Source: Actinomadura viridilutea
GTDB taxonomy: Bacteria; Actinomycetota; Actinomycetes; Streptosporangiales; Streptosporangiaceae
Length of the DNA stretch: 64,000 nt
Assembly: GCA_003001795.1 (NCBI GenBank)
Contig: PVNI01000001.1
Location: forward strand, 558,001 to 622,000
Direction of reading: 5' to 3'
Notes under the pieces: generated by a model
Databases searched by the model: none
Seen by the model: the letters and a program-made list of their open reading frames with translations, nothing else
Told to the model about the DNA's origin: nothing
Position numbers and translations under genes: made by a program
Part shown: positions 44,690 to 53,350 of the stretch, piece by piece
Layout: every line of letters begins with the position of its first letter
How positions within the stretch are numbered: the stretch's first letter is position 1

Positions 44690-45573
44690 TGGAGAGGCTC
44701 AAGGTCGGGGTCGGACTGTCGTCGGCGGACCCGCGGCTGATCCCGCAGGCGCGGCTCGCCGAGGAGGCCGGGCTGGAGTCGGTGTGGACGGGGGACCACT
44801 TGATCGCGGTGAAGCCGTTCCTCGACAGCACGCTGCGGCTGGCCGCGGCCGCGGCCGCGACCGAACGCATCAAGCTCGGCTTCGGCGTGATGGTGCTGGC
44901 GCTGCGTCCGGTCGCGTGGGCGGCCAAGCAGATCGCGACCCTGCAGCACCTGTCGGGCGGGCGGGTGCTGCTGGGCGTCGGCGCGGGCGGGGCCGTGCAC
45001 GGTGACGCGGCATGGAAGGCCGTGGGCGTCCCCTACGCCGAACGCGGCAGGCGCACCGACGCCGCGCTGGAGGTCCTGCCGGACCTGGTCGAGGGCAGGC
45101 CCGCGATCGTCAACGGCGAACAGGTCACGCTGGAGCCGGGCGCGCCCATGCCGCCGCTGCTCATCGGCGGCGGGCTCGGCAAGGGGACGACACGCCGCCT
45201 GCTGCGGTTCGGGGGCGAGTGGTACGCGGGGTTCCCCACGCCGGGCGCCCTCAAGGACGCGGCGGCGCGGCTGGCGGAACTGGCCGCCGAGCAGGGCCGC
45301 CCGGCACCGAAGCTGACCGCCAGCGTCAGCATCGGCCTGGGAGGCCTTCCCGCGTCCGTGGTCGACGCCCAGGTGCGAGGGCTGATGCAGTACGGCATGC
45401 CGGAAGAGGCAGCGCGCAACGCGCTGGCCGTGGGAAGCCCCGCACAGGCCGCCGAACGCGTGGCCGCGTTGGCGGAAGCGGGGGCGCACCGCGTCATCGG
45501 CCTGCCCTTCGGAGGAGACCCGTTGCGCCAGATCGAACTGCTGGGGGAGACGGCGCGTCTGCTCGCGGCTTGA
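44689..45573 (+). CDS. F420/FMN-dependent LLM-class oxidoreductase
   Basis: The 294-residue protein has the luciferase-like TIM barrel: GLESVWTGDHLI at strand 2, KLGFGVMVLALRPV, LQHLSGGRVLLGVGAGG and FGGEWYAGFPTP. Actinomycete members mostly use coenzyme F420. It is translated with the upstream quinone-oxidoreductase-like gene, suggesting a shared reductive pathway. Its last 80 bases overlap the 3' end of the convergent hydrolase gene. Confidence 0.86.
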   Translation: MERLKVGVGLSSADPRLIPQARLAEEAGLESVWTGDHLIAVKPFLDSTLRLAAAAAATERIKLGFGVMVLALRPVAWAAKQIATLQHLSGGRVLLGVGAGGAVHGDAAWKAVGVPYAERGRRTDAALEVLPDLVEGRPAIVNGEQVTLEPGAPMPPLLIGGGLGKGTTRRLLRFGGEWYAGFPTPGALKDAAARLAELAAEQGRPAPKLTASVSIGLGGLPASVVDAQVRGLMQYGMPEEAARNALAVGSPAQAAERVAALAEAGAHRVIGLPFGGDPLRQIELLGETARLLAA

Positions 45574-46741
45574 GGCCGGTGAGGAAGGTGTGCAGCGCGC
45601 GCTCGTAGGCGGCCGGGGCCACGTTCCACGCCTCGGTGTGGTCCGCCCGGGCCGAGACGTGGGTCACCAGCCCTTTGGGCGCGCGTTCGGCGAACTCGTA
45701 AGACGGGCGGTTGTCCACCATGGAATCGGAGTCCGTGGTGAACAGCAGCACCGGGGTCTTCAGGTCGGGGGCGTACCGGCGCTGGTCGTAGTCGGCCAGG
45801 TCGATGCCGGTACGCCATTGCAGGACGCGTTTGGCCGCCGCGGTGACGAAGCCCGGCAGGTTACGGGCGGAGGCCTGCTTGTCGAGGGTGGCGTTCCAAT
45901 CCATCACCGGGGAGTCGAGCACCACGCCTTGGATGAACCCCGGGTCGTCGGAGCGGCGCAGGGTCGTCATCACCATCGCCCCGCCCATCGACCATCCGTA
46001 CAGCACCACCCCCGTGGCGCCCTGGGAGCGCGCGTACGCCACGGCGGACGCGACATCCCGCCATTCGGTGTCGCCCAGGTGGTTGCGGCGGTCCGGTGAA
46101 GGGGGCGCCCCGACGTCGTTGCGGTAGGCGATGGACAGCATGGGCAGCCCCAGGCGGTGCACGGCCGGCATGGCGCGGAACGTTTCGGCTCTGTCCGCGT
46201 TGCGTCCGTGCACCGCGATGACCCATGTCGTCCGGGAGGTCCTGCCAGGCAGGAACCACGCGGGCATCGCGCCGACCTGCGTGGGATAGGTGACGTCCCG
46301 GAACTCCAAGCCCAGCGCGCGCCGGGGGTCCCCCTCGTACACCCAGTGGTCGAAGTGGACGCGTGCGCCCTTGACGAGCGTGCCGTGGGAGACGCTCGTC
46401 ACCTTACGGACGACGCTGCGCGCGTCTTGGCTCACCACTGGACCCAGCAGCGCGCGTCCGCCTTTCCACGCCAACCCCCACGTGCCCGGCCGTACGGTTG
46501 CCTCGTCCCGGGGGAGCGTCACGGTGCCGTCCCCGACGTCCAGCACGGTCAGAGGGAACTGCTTGTCGTGCGACACTTCGGTGGCGACACCGGAGAAGTA
46601 CCAGCCGGCCCCGGTCGTCCCGAGGCCCAGCACGACGACGGCGGCCAGCGCCGCGGTCAGCAGACCTCGTCCACCGCGGTGGCGACGTCGGGCTGGAGGA
46701 GTGACAGGGGGCTCGGCGACAGAGACCGCTTCGTCCGACAT
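45494..46741 (-). CDS. Membrane-anchored alpha/beta hydrolase
   Basis: The 415-residue protein has an N-terminal transmembrane helix (~28-50) after a basic region, then an alpha/beta-hydrolase domain. The nucleophile Ser is in LYGWSMGGAM, the Asp in FTTDSDSMVDN and the His in ARADHTEAWN. The oxyanion block is AVHGRNADRAE. Substrate unknown; the anchor should hold the enzyme on the outer face. The last ~27 codons overlap the LLM oxidoreductase gene on the other strand. Confidence 0.85.
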   Translation of the reverse strand: MSDEAVSVAEPPVTPPARRRHRGGRGLLTAALAAVVVLGLGTTGAGWYFSGVATEVSHDKQFPLTVLDVGDGTVTLPRDEATVRPGTWGLAWKGGRALLGPVVSQDARSVVRKVTSVSHGTLVKGARVHFDHWVYEGDPRRALGLEFRDVTYPTQVGAMPAWFLPGRTSRTTWVIAVHGRNADRAETFRAMPAVHRLGLPMLSIAYRNDVGAPPSPDRRNHLGDTEWRDVASAVAYARSQGATGVVLYGWSMGGAMVMTTLRRSDDPGFIQGVVLDSPVMDWNATLDKQASARNLPGFVTAAAKRVLQWRTGIDLADYDQRRYAPDLKTPVLLFTTDSDSMVDNRPSYEFAERAPKGLVTHVSARADHTEAWNVAPAAYERALHTFLTGLKPRADAPSPPAVRSGATGLLRRAGR

Positions 46742-46759
46742 GAGAACCGACCGTATCCC

Positions 46760-47293
46760 TCAGGGCGAGGGGTGCAGCAGCGACTCACGCACGTCCATCA
46801 AGGCGAAGCCCAGCAGGTTCGACCCCCGCCACTGGGACGGCCGCCGCGCCTCGGGCCGGTCCTCGCTCAGGCCGATGCCCCAGATCGTGTCGAACGGGCT
46901 GGCCTCCACCAACACTTTCCCGTTCGTCCCCAGCAGGAAGTCCCGCAGCTTCTCATGGGCGCCGAACTTGGCCTTGTTGCCGGCGACGACGATGTCGTAC
47001 CGGTGCCGGGCCCACGTGTCCTCGTCGAAACCCTTGACCCGGCGCCCCAGCGCCTTGGCCCGGCCCGGGTCCGGATCGGCGAGGATCCGTTCGACCGCCT
47101 GCACGTCGCCGAACAGTCGCGCCTTCTCGGCCATCATGTAGTGCTCGGCCGTCGCGTAGGTGACGCCGTCCACCGTGAACGGTGACGGATACCACTGGCT
47201 GAGGCACCCTTTCGGCTTCGTGCCGCCCCAGAACAGCACGAACTCCGGGAGCTCGCCGCGCCGCTCCAGCTCGATCAGCTGCTCGATGCGCAT
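46760..47293 (-). CDS. NADAR-family ADP-ribose N-glycosidase
   Basis: The 177-residue protein matches NADAR/YbiA proteins: FWGGTKPKGCLSQWYPSPF at the start, ATAEHYMMAEKARLFGD, GRRVKGFDEDTWARHRYDIV, NKAKFGAHEKLRDFLLGT and DTIWGIGL. NADAR enzymes cleave N-glycosidic bonds of ADP-ribose derivatives, including ADP-ribosylated guanine. ATG 47293 follows a GGGGGC stretch and gives the family start. It is divergent from a TNT (NAD glycohydrolase) protein gene, so both genes may act on NAD or ADP-ribose. Confidence 0.87.
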   Translation of the reverse strand: MRIEQLIELERRGELPEFVLFWGGTKPKGCLSQWYPSPFTVDGVTYATAEHYMMAEKARLFGDVQAVERILADPDPGRAKALGRRVKGFDEDTWARHRYDIVVAGNKAKFGAHEKLRDFLLGTNGKVLVEASPFDTIWGIGLSEDRPEARRPSQWRGSNLLGFALMDVRESLLHPSP

Positions 47294-47417
47294 GCCCCCG
47301 AGGATCGGGCACCCGGCCGAGGACGGGCAACGCATTTGCGGATGAACGGAACGCACCGCGGTGTCCGTAGAGCCCGATACCCTGCCCAAGGTCCGGCAAC
47401 GGTGGTGATGGGGGGAC

Positions 47418-50261
47418 ATGCCCGTGTCGGGGTCGGGTGACCGCGCGGCCGAACTGGAACGGCAGGTCGTCGAGTTCGTCCAGGGGACGGCGCCGTCGGG
47501 ATGGCGCCGCATCGACCTGCGCTGCGCGGCCACGGTGGCGGTGAGCGAGGTGACCGTGGCCGTGCTCACCGCCGACGGCGCGGCCGTCCCGTCCGAGACC
47601 GTGCCGGCCCGGCTCACCGAGCTCTTGATGGAGCTGCGTCGCGCGCACTACGAACCCGACGACGGCACCTGGTTCTCCGCACTGTTCCTGATCGAGCCGG
47701 GCGGCCGCGTCGAGCGGCTCTACAACCGCGACTTCGACCCCGGCTGGGACCCGCCGATCCCCGCCGAGTGCTTCCAGCGCGACCAGGAGGTCATGCCGCG
47801 CGCCCCAGACCGCATGCCCGCATGGCTGCGGGCGCGCCTGGACGGCCGCGAGCCGGAGCACCGGCCCGAACCCGCCGCCCCCGAGCCGCTCGACCCGATC
47901 CGGCAAACGGAGTTGGTCACCCGCGATCTGGCGGTGGCGCTGGCCGACCGCGCTCCGGCGCTGTGGCGTCGCCTCCACGGCTGCTACCAGGCGGTGGGCG
48001 ACCACATTGAGTTGCCGCCGGTGACGGTGTTCTTCGACGACGGCACCACGCGTCCGTGGGCGCCGCCCGCCGCCGTCGGGGCGCTGCTGGACCGCCTGCG
48101 CGCCGGCATGTACGCGTACGGGGGCGCCACATGGTCGCGGTTCGACTTCCAGGTGCGCTTCGAGGACGGCAGGGTGCTGGTCGACGGAAGCCACGCGGGC
48201 GACGCGGAACCCGCCTGGACCACCGAGCCCACCGCCGAAGACGTCCGCAAGGAGCTGCAGCGCTTCCCTGTGGAGAAGGTCCCCGAGTGGATGAGCCGCC
48301 GCCTGGCCGCCGCGTCCCCGCAGCCCGCGGCGCGGACGCCGCGCAAGGCGCGCGTCTTCGACCATCCCGGATCGGACGGCGCCCCGCCCTCGGTGTCGCG
48401 TCCGCCCGTCGCCCCCGAAGAGATCGACCGTCTGGCGGACTACCTGAACAGCGCGCCGCTGGTGCGGGCCGCCCGCTCGTACGCCCCCGACCAGCTCGCC
48501 CCCGAACGCGGTGACCGGGTGCCGCTGACGTTTCACACTGACGGCACCTGGGTCTGGGCCGGCGCGGTCGGCTACTACCTGCGCGAGCACGGGATCCCGC
48601 CCGAGCCCGACCTTGTGGAGCACATCCGCGCCCAGGGGTTCCGCGTCCCCGAGGTGGACGACGCCGCCATGGAGGCCGCCGGTGCCGCCCTGTCCGGCAA
48701 GCCCGCCGCGGCGCCGCCGCCCGTTGACCCGGTGTCCGCGTACTCCTCCGTTGCTCCGCCGGGTGCGGTCCCCGTCGCCGGACAAGCGCCACCCGTGCAC
48801 GAGCCGCCGCAGGAGCAGGGGCCCATGTCAGGCTTTGCGTCTGCGGCTGCACCGCCTACTGCCGAAGCGGTTCCGGCGGGGCCGGAAGCAGGGCTTGTTC
48901 CCGGCCCTTCCTATGCGTCTGCCTCTGCCCCGGATTCCGGCGGGGCCTTTCAGGACGCCGGCCCCGCCGCGAATTCCGGTGCGGTTGCCGAGCCCGAGCA
49001 CGCGTCCGGGCAGCAGCCGCCGCACGGGGCAGAGCACGCGCCTGCCCCAGAGGCCGGTCATGCGGCGAACACGGACCCCGCACCTGACGAGAAGACACCG
49101 GAGCCGACGACCGCCGCCGCGAACGACTCCGGCGCCGCCTCCGAAGAATCGCCTGCCGCCGAGCGCAACGCGGGCGACGGCGGGTACCGGTGGCGGACGT
49201 TCGTGCTGAAGCCGGAGGGCGAGGTCTGGCTCTCTCGGGTGCAGCAGCGGCTTGAGGAACTCGGCGTCGACCCGAGTGCGTACCGGCTGCGGGATACGGC
49301 CGAGGGCGCGTGGTGCCTGGTTCAGGACGGTCTGCGTTGGGCCGTGTTCCGTTACGAGGAGGGGGAGCGTCGGAACGAGGCCGTCTTCGACCGCGGGGAG
49401 CAGGCCGCCGCCCAGTTGCTGGGGGCCCTGCTGCTCGTCCCCCGGAACGATGTCCGGGACGCGCCGGCGACGGCTGCGAACGTCCCAGCGGCCCCACCTA
49501 CCAGCGCCGAGACCCCGCCCAGCACGCCGCTCACCATTGCGGACGTCCCGCCTAACGTTGCGGACGCCCCGCTCACCATGGCAGACGTGCCGCCCAGCAC
49601 TGGGGATGCTCCGCTCACCATGGCGGACACGCCCACTGGTGTCGCGGACGCGCAGCCCATCAACACACCGCCGGGGGATGTGGGTGCGCCGTTGACCATG
49701 GCAGATGTGCCGCCCAATGCGGACAGCCCGGCCGGTACCGCGGGCGTCCCGCTCACCATGGTGGACACGCCGTCCAGCGTTGCGGACGCCCCGCCCGCCA
49801 ACACGCCGCCTGGGGATGAGGGCGCGCCGCTGACCATGGCAGACGTACCGTCTAGCGAGGACGGCCCGGCCGGTACCGCGGGCGCTCCGCTCACCATGGC
49901 GGATCGGCCGCCGGTGTTCGAACCGATGCCGGGGGAGCCGCCCCTCAGCCTGTTCCGCGACAAGGCGGAGGTCGAGCTGCAGGTAGGCGCGACCGTGGAC
50001 CGGTTCGGAGAGGCCGACGGCAACGTGCTGTACGCGGCGCGCATTCCGTTCGGGCAGCGTTCGCTCCCCCCGGATTGGGTCGACCGGCCCTACCACCTGT
50101 ACCGGGTGGAGCGGCCGGTGCGGGCGCTGTCGGGGGTCGCCATTCCGTGGTTCGACCAACCCGGCGGCGGCACCGCCTACGTGTTCGCGCGGTCCGTGGG
50201 CGATCTGGTCGCCGACGGCGTTCTCGCGGAGGTGCGGGACGTCCCGCCGCCGCCCGGATGA
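47418..50261 (+). CDS. 947-residue TNT-domain protein with two immunity-like N-terminal repeats
   Basis: The C-terminal ~100 residues (~845-947) match the TNT fold of the CpnT toxin, which destroys NAD: DRFGEADGN, RSLPPDWVDRPYHLYRV and VAIPWFDQPGGGTAYV. The N-terminus holds two ~140-residue repeats (~1-142 and ~165-305). Each has a GTWF- or GATWSRFDF-type core and ends in PAWLRARL or PEWMSRRL, like YezG/DUF600 immunity proteins. The middle has an alpha/beta segment (~335-420), a Pro/Ala-rich linker and a conserved YRWRTFVLKPEGEVW segment (~588-680). Between that and TNT come repeated LTMADVPP motifs. There is no signal peptide. The residue after GGGT, Gln in active TNT as I recall, is Ala here. 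Confidence 0.82.
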   Translation: MPVSGSGDRAAELERQVVEFVQGTAPSGWRRIDLRCAATVAVSEVTVAVLTADGAAVPSETVPARLTELLMELRRAHYEPDDGTWFSALFLIEPGGRVERLYNRDFDPGWDPPIPAECFQRDQEVMPRAPDRMPAWLRARLDGREPEHRPEPAAPEPLDPIRQTELVTRDLAVALADRAPALWRRLHGCYQAVGDHIELPPVTVFFDDGTTRPWAPPAAVGALLDRLRAGMYAYGGATWSRFDFQVRFEDGRVLVDGSHAGDAEPAWTTEPTAEDVRKELQRFPVEKVPEWMSRRLAAASPQPAARTPRKARVFDHPGSDGAPPSVSRPPVAPEEIDRLADYLNSAPLVRAARSYAPDQLAPERGDRVPLTFHTDGTWVWAGAVGYYLREHGIPPEPDLVEHIRAQGFRVPEVDDAAMEAAGAALSGKPAAAPPPVDPVSAYSSVAPPGAVPVAGQAPPVHEPPQEQGPMSGFASAAAPPTAEAVPAGPEAGLVPGPSYASASAPDSGGAFQDAGPAANSGAVAEPEHASGQQPPHGAEHAPAPEAGHAANTDPAPDEKTPEPTTAAANDSGAASEESPAAERNAGDGGYRWRTFVLKPEGEVWLSRVQQRLEELGVDPSAYRLRDTAEGAWCLVQDGLRWAVFRYEEGERRNEAVFDRGEQAAAQLLGALLLVPRNDVRDAPATAANVPAAPPTSAETPPSTPLTIADVPPNVADAPLTMADVPPSTGDAPLTMADTPTGVADAQPINTPPGDVGAPLTMADVPPNADSPAGTAGVPLTMVDTPSSVADAPPANTPPGDEGAPLTMADVPSSEDGPAGTAGAPLTMADRPPVFEPMPGEPPLSLFRDKAEVELQVGATVDRFGEADGNVLYAARIPFGQRSLPPDWVDRPYHLYRVERPVRALSGVAIPWFDQPGGGTAYVFARSVGDLVADGVLAEVRDVPPPPG
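49525..49915 (+). repeat. Degenerate LTMADxP repeats in the TNT-protein gene
   Basis: About seven copies of an LTMADxP core, spaced 17-40 residues apart with NTPPGD and AGTAG spacers, form a Pro/Ala-rich linker just before the TNT domain. Copies differ at many bases, so the repeat is old. Confidence 0.7.
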
Positions 50262-50280
50262 GCCGCGGGGCGGCCCCGGG

Positions 50281-50934
50281 TCAGGCCGAGCCGATCTGGG
50301 AGACCAGGTCCAGGCCGAGCAGCAGGTCGAGATGGATGAACGTCTCCAGCTTGGCGCCCGGAGCCACGTCCGGATCCTCGGCGAGCCGGTCGAGTGTCGC
50401 CAGCGCGGCGGGGCTGTTCAGGTCGTCGGCCAGGGCGTCCTGGCCTCGCGCCGCATAGGTCGGGTCCATGGGACGTCCCGGGGAGCGGGCCCACTCGGCC
50501 ATCAGCCCGCGCCAGCGCGACAGGTCGTCCCGTGCGCGCTCGGCCGCGGCGGCCAGGTCGGCGGGCTCCCGGTAGCGGACGCGCAGCACCCCCAGCCGCA
50601 GACACAGGGGATCGTCCCCCGCCGGCGCGGCGTCGGGCACCACTACCGAGAGTCCGGGCCCGGGGGCGGGGCCGACGAACACCGCCGTGTCCGAGGCGGG
50701 CGCGGGGGCGACGGGGAAGTCCGGCAGGTTGAGGTCCGAGAACCCGTACGCCGACGGCTCCACGCCCTCGGCACGGGTCACCACGACCGGACGGCGGCCC
50801 GTGCGCTCGGCCACGCGCCGCAGCAGATCGGCGACGATCAGCGCCCGGTCGGCGCCGGCGGCGACGTGGACGCGCAGCGGGCCGCGCGCGACCTCCTCGG
50901 CCCGTCCGGTGCGATGGTCGTGCAGCCGCAGCAT
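50281..50934 (-). CDS. Degenerate cysteinyl-tRNA synthetase/MshC-like protein
   Basis: The 217-residue product opens LRLHDHRTGRAEEV, like the CysRS/MshC start, and VHVAAGADRALIVADLLRR follows where CysRS has its Cys-binding and HIGH motifs; both are absent. The C-terminal half has the DALR-like helical pattern ADLAAAAERARDDLSRWRGL and DALADDLNSPAALATLDRL, matching the CysRS tail. The catalytic KMSKS region is missing. I infer a pseudoenzyme that keeps part of the fold. Start at ATG 50934. It faces the TNT gene convergently. Confidence 0.6.
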   Translation of the reverse strand: MLRLHDHRTGRAEEVARGPLRVHVAAGADRALIVADLLRRVAERTGRRPVVVTRAEGVEPSAYGFSDLNLPDFPVAPAPASDTAVFVGPAPGPGLSVVVPDAAPAGDDPLCLRLGVLRVRYREPADLAAAAERARDDLSRWRGLMAEWARSPGRPMDPTYAARGQDALADDLNSPAALATLDRLAEDPDVAPGAKLETFIHLDLLLGLDLVSQIGSA

Positions 50935-50943
50935 GCCCCCAGG

Positions 50944-51738
50944 CTAGAAGCCGGGCGGCGCCTCGGGGGCAGCGGCCGCCGTGTCGGCCTTGCGGACGGC
51001 GGCGAAGCGCAGCCGCACGTAGTCGGCCACCCAGCCGGATTCACGGCGCAGCGCCGGCGCGGCCAGGTCGTTGATGCGGGCCAGCAGCGGCTCGACCAGC
51101 TCGGGCGGCACCTCGGCGAGGGCGCCCGCGGCGTAGGTGCGCACCCAGTCCGCGGCGCCGTCCGGGCCCTCGGTCATGCGGGTGGGGCGGTCGGCGTGCT
51201 CCAGCAGCCGGATCGTGAAGCCGCCCGCCTCCAGCCTGGCGGCGTACTCGGCCGGGCTGGGGAAGTACCAGGGCAGCTCCGGCTCGCCGAGCCCGAACAC
51301 CCGCCAGGCGGTCTGCATGGCGGCGATCAGCTCGGCGCAGTTGCCCGCCCCGCCCAGCTCGCCGACGAACCGGCCGCCGGGCCGCAGCGCCGCGTGCACC
51401 CGCGCGATGACCGCGTCCGGATCGCGGTTCATCCAGTGCAGGGCGGCGTTGGAGGCGACGGCGTCGTACTTCTCGGTGGTGGTGAAGGTGTGGGCGTCGC
51501 CGACCGCGAACGACAGACCGGGGTTGAGCGCCCGGGCTTGGGCGATCATCTCGGGGTTGCCGTCGATGCCCAGCACCTCGGCGCCGCGCTCGGCGATCTG
51601 CGCGGTGAACGTGCCCGTGCCGCACCCCAGGTCGATGATCCGCTCACCGGGCTGGGGGTCGAGCAGATCGACCAGGGGCGCGCCATGCGCGGAGACGTAC
51701 CCGAAAGCGGAGTCGTACGTCGTGACGGCCCAATTCAC
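50944..51738 (-). CDS. SAM-dependent methyltransferase (trans-aconitate methyltransferase-like)
   Basis: The 264-residue protein has class I motifs: IIDLGCGTGTFTAQIAE (motif I), VLGIDGNPEMIAQA, SFAVGDAHTF and SNAALHWMNRD (motif IV). The opening TYDSAFGYVSAHGAPLVDLL matches the trans-aconitate 2-methyltransferase-like group. The GTG at 51738 was chosen. It ends nine bases before the CysRS-like gene on the same strand, so they may form an operon. Confidence 0.86.
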   Translation of the reverse strand: MNWAVTTYDSAFGYVSAHGAPLVDLLDPQPGERIIDLGCGTGTFTAQIAERGAEVLGIDGNPEMIAQARALNPGLSFAVGDAHTFTTTEKYDAVASNAALHWMNRDPDAVIARVHAALRPGGRFVGELGGAGNCAELIAAMQTAWRVFGLGEPELPWYFPSPAEYAARLEAGGFTIRLLEHADRPTRMTEGPDGAADWVRTYAAGALAEVPPELVEPLLARINDLAAPALRRESGWVADYVRLRFAAVRKADTAAAAPEAPPGF

Positions 51739-51895
51739 CGTCGTAATTTATCCGAAAAACGGCCACTCGCGGGGTGGCGTTGCAGCAGGCGGGCGGCGTA
51801 GAGTGATCGGCTTCACTGATGGCGACGACCGTCCACGTTCCGTGGTCGGGCGCCCCCTGCCGGACGAGGGGCGCCGGTCGCGTACGGTCGGGGCC

Positions 51896-52252
51896 ATGGA
51901 CGAACGCGCGGGGACGCTCGGCGAGGTGCGGGTCGTGGGCGCCGAACGTCCCGACGGTCTTGAGCTCCGCACCCGTGGCCTTGCCTCCCGCGGGCTGCCC
52001 GAACTGCGCGTCCGCGGTCTCGCGCCCTACCTCGGCCAGGGGTGGGCGCGCATCCTGGCCGCGCTCGCCGGACGCGTCGCCGCGTCCGGCGGCCCGCCTT
52101 CCGGGGACGTGGAACTGGCGCCCGACGTGGCGTTCAGCCTGGCGCCCGGCGAGGGGCATCTCGTGCCCGGACCTCCCGACGGCTTCACCGGCCGGGTGGA
52201 CGAGTGGAGACGCGAGGTCGTCTTCCGGCTGTTCCCCTCCGCCCGCTCTTGA
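51896..52252 (+). CDS. 118-residue unknown protein
   Basis: The product (MDERAGTLGEVRVVGAE) is alpha/beta with repeated L-R-GLA elements (LRTRGLASRGLPELRVRGLA). It has no signal or membrane segment and no known family that I can name. A TACGGT box (51883-51888) seven bases before the ATG suggests a leaderless mRNA. GC-rich third positions support real coding. Confidence 0.6.
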   Translation: MDERAGTLGEVRVVGAERPDGLELRTRGLASRGLPELRVRGLAPYLGQGWARILAALAGRVAASGGPPSGDVELAPDVAFSLAPGEGHLVPGPPDGFTGRVDEWRREVVFRLFPSARS

Positions 52253-52393
52253 CGGGCCCTCTCCGCTGAGGTCGCTTTCGGACACGCCCGTGTCCGAGAG
52301 ACGCCGTCGAGACCCGCGCGCAGGCCCGCTCCCGCGCCACCGGATCGCTTTCTAGAATCCTGTTCGACAATCGTCTCCGGGAGAGGGGCGCAG

Positions 52394-53269
52394 GTGTCGT
52401 ACAGCGAGATCGACTACCGGGTGCGGGACGGGATCGCCACGCTCACGCTGAACCGGCCGGAGCGGCTGAACGCCTACACCTTCACCATGCGGCGCGAGAT
52501 GCTCGACGCGTTCGACGCGATCGACGCCGACGACGACGTGCGGGCGGTGGTGGTGACCGGCGCGGGCCGGGCGTTCTGCGCCGGGGCCGACCTCGGGGCG
52601 GGCGGCGCCACCTTCGACCGGGAGAAGTCCCAGGACATGTTCGCGGGCGAGGACGACGTCCTGGACGACGGCACGCCCCGCGACGGCGGCGGCACGGTCG
52701 CGCTGCGCGCGGCCCGCTGCCTCAAGCCGTTGATCGTCGCGTTCAACGGCGCGGCCGTCGGCGTCGGCGTCACGATGACGCTGCCCATGGACGTGCGGCT
52801 GGCCGCCGACACGGCGAAGTTCGGGTTCGTGTTCGCCCGGCGCGGCATCGTCACCGAGGCCGCGTCGAGCTGGTTCCTGCCGCGTCTGGTCGGCATCTCC
52901 CAGGCCATGGAGTGGGCGGTGACGGGACGGGTGTTCGACGCGGCCGAGGCGCTGCGCGGCGGCCTGGTGTCGCGGGTCGTCCCGCCCGACGAGCTGCTGC
53001 CCGCCGCCTACGCGCTGGCCGCCGAGATCCGCGACAACACCTCCGCCGTGTCCGTGGCCGCGATCCGCCGCCTGATGTGGTCGGGGCTGTCGGCGTCGTC
53101 CCCGTGGGACGCGCACGTCGCCGACTCCCGCCTCATGGCCGCGCTGGGCGGCGCCCCCGACGCCCGAGAGGGGGTCACCGCGTTCCTGGAGAAGCGCGAG
53201 GCCGCATTCCCCATGAAAGTCACGACCGACCTCCCGCAGGAAGTCCCGGACTGGCCGATTCGCCCATGA
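52394..53269 (+). CDS. Enoyl-CoA hydratase/isomerase family protein
   Basis: The 291-residue crotonase-fold protein has NRPERLNAYTFTM, AFCAGADLGAGG (oxyanion-hole block) and VGVGVTMTLPMDVRLAADTAKFGF. Glu in the RRGIVTEAASSWFLPRL segment fits a catalytic acid. It should hydrate or isomerise 2-enoyl-CoA in fatty-acid or amino-acid breakdown. The start is GTG 52394 with GGGAGAGGGG upstream. It stands alone. Confidence 0.88.
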   Translation: MSYSEIDYRVRDGIATLTLNRPERLNAYTFTMRREMLDAFDAIDADDDVRAVVVTGAGRAFCAGADLGAGGATFDREKSQDMFAGEDDVLDDGTPRDGGGTVALRAARCLKPLIVAFNGAAVGVGVTMTLPMDVRLAADTAKFGFVFARRGIVTEAASSWFLPRLVGISQAMEWAVTGRVFDAAEALRGGLVSRVVPPDELLPAAYALAAEIRDNTSAVSVAAIRRLMWSGLSASSPWDAHVADSRLMAALGGAPDAREGVTAFLEKREAAFPMKVTTDLPQEVPDWPIRP

Positions 53270-53350
53270 AACGCCGTGGTGTGCGCCGCTTGACGCGGGG
53301 TATGCAGCGCCCAGCGGCAGGCGGGAGAGCGATGCGTTTCGGGGGGTGCG

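Noticed and set aside
49525..49915. Repeats in the TNT-protein gene considered as a CRISPR or tandem-repeat array
   Set aside because: They are in frame, unequal in length and encode LTMADxP peptides, so they are a protein linker.
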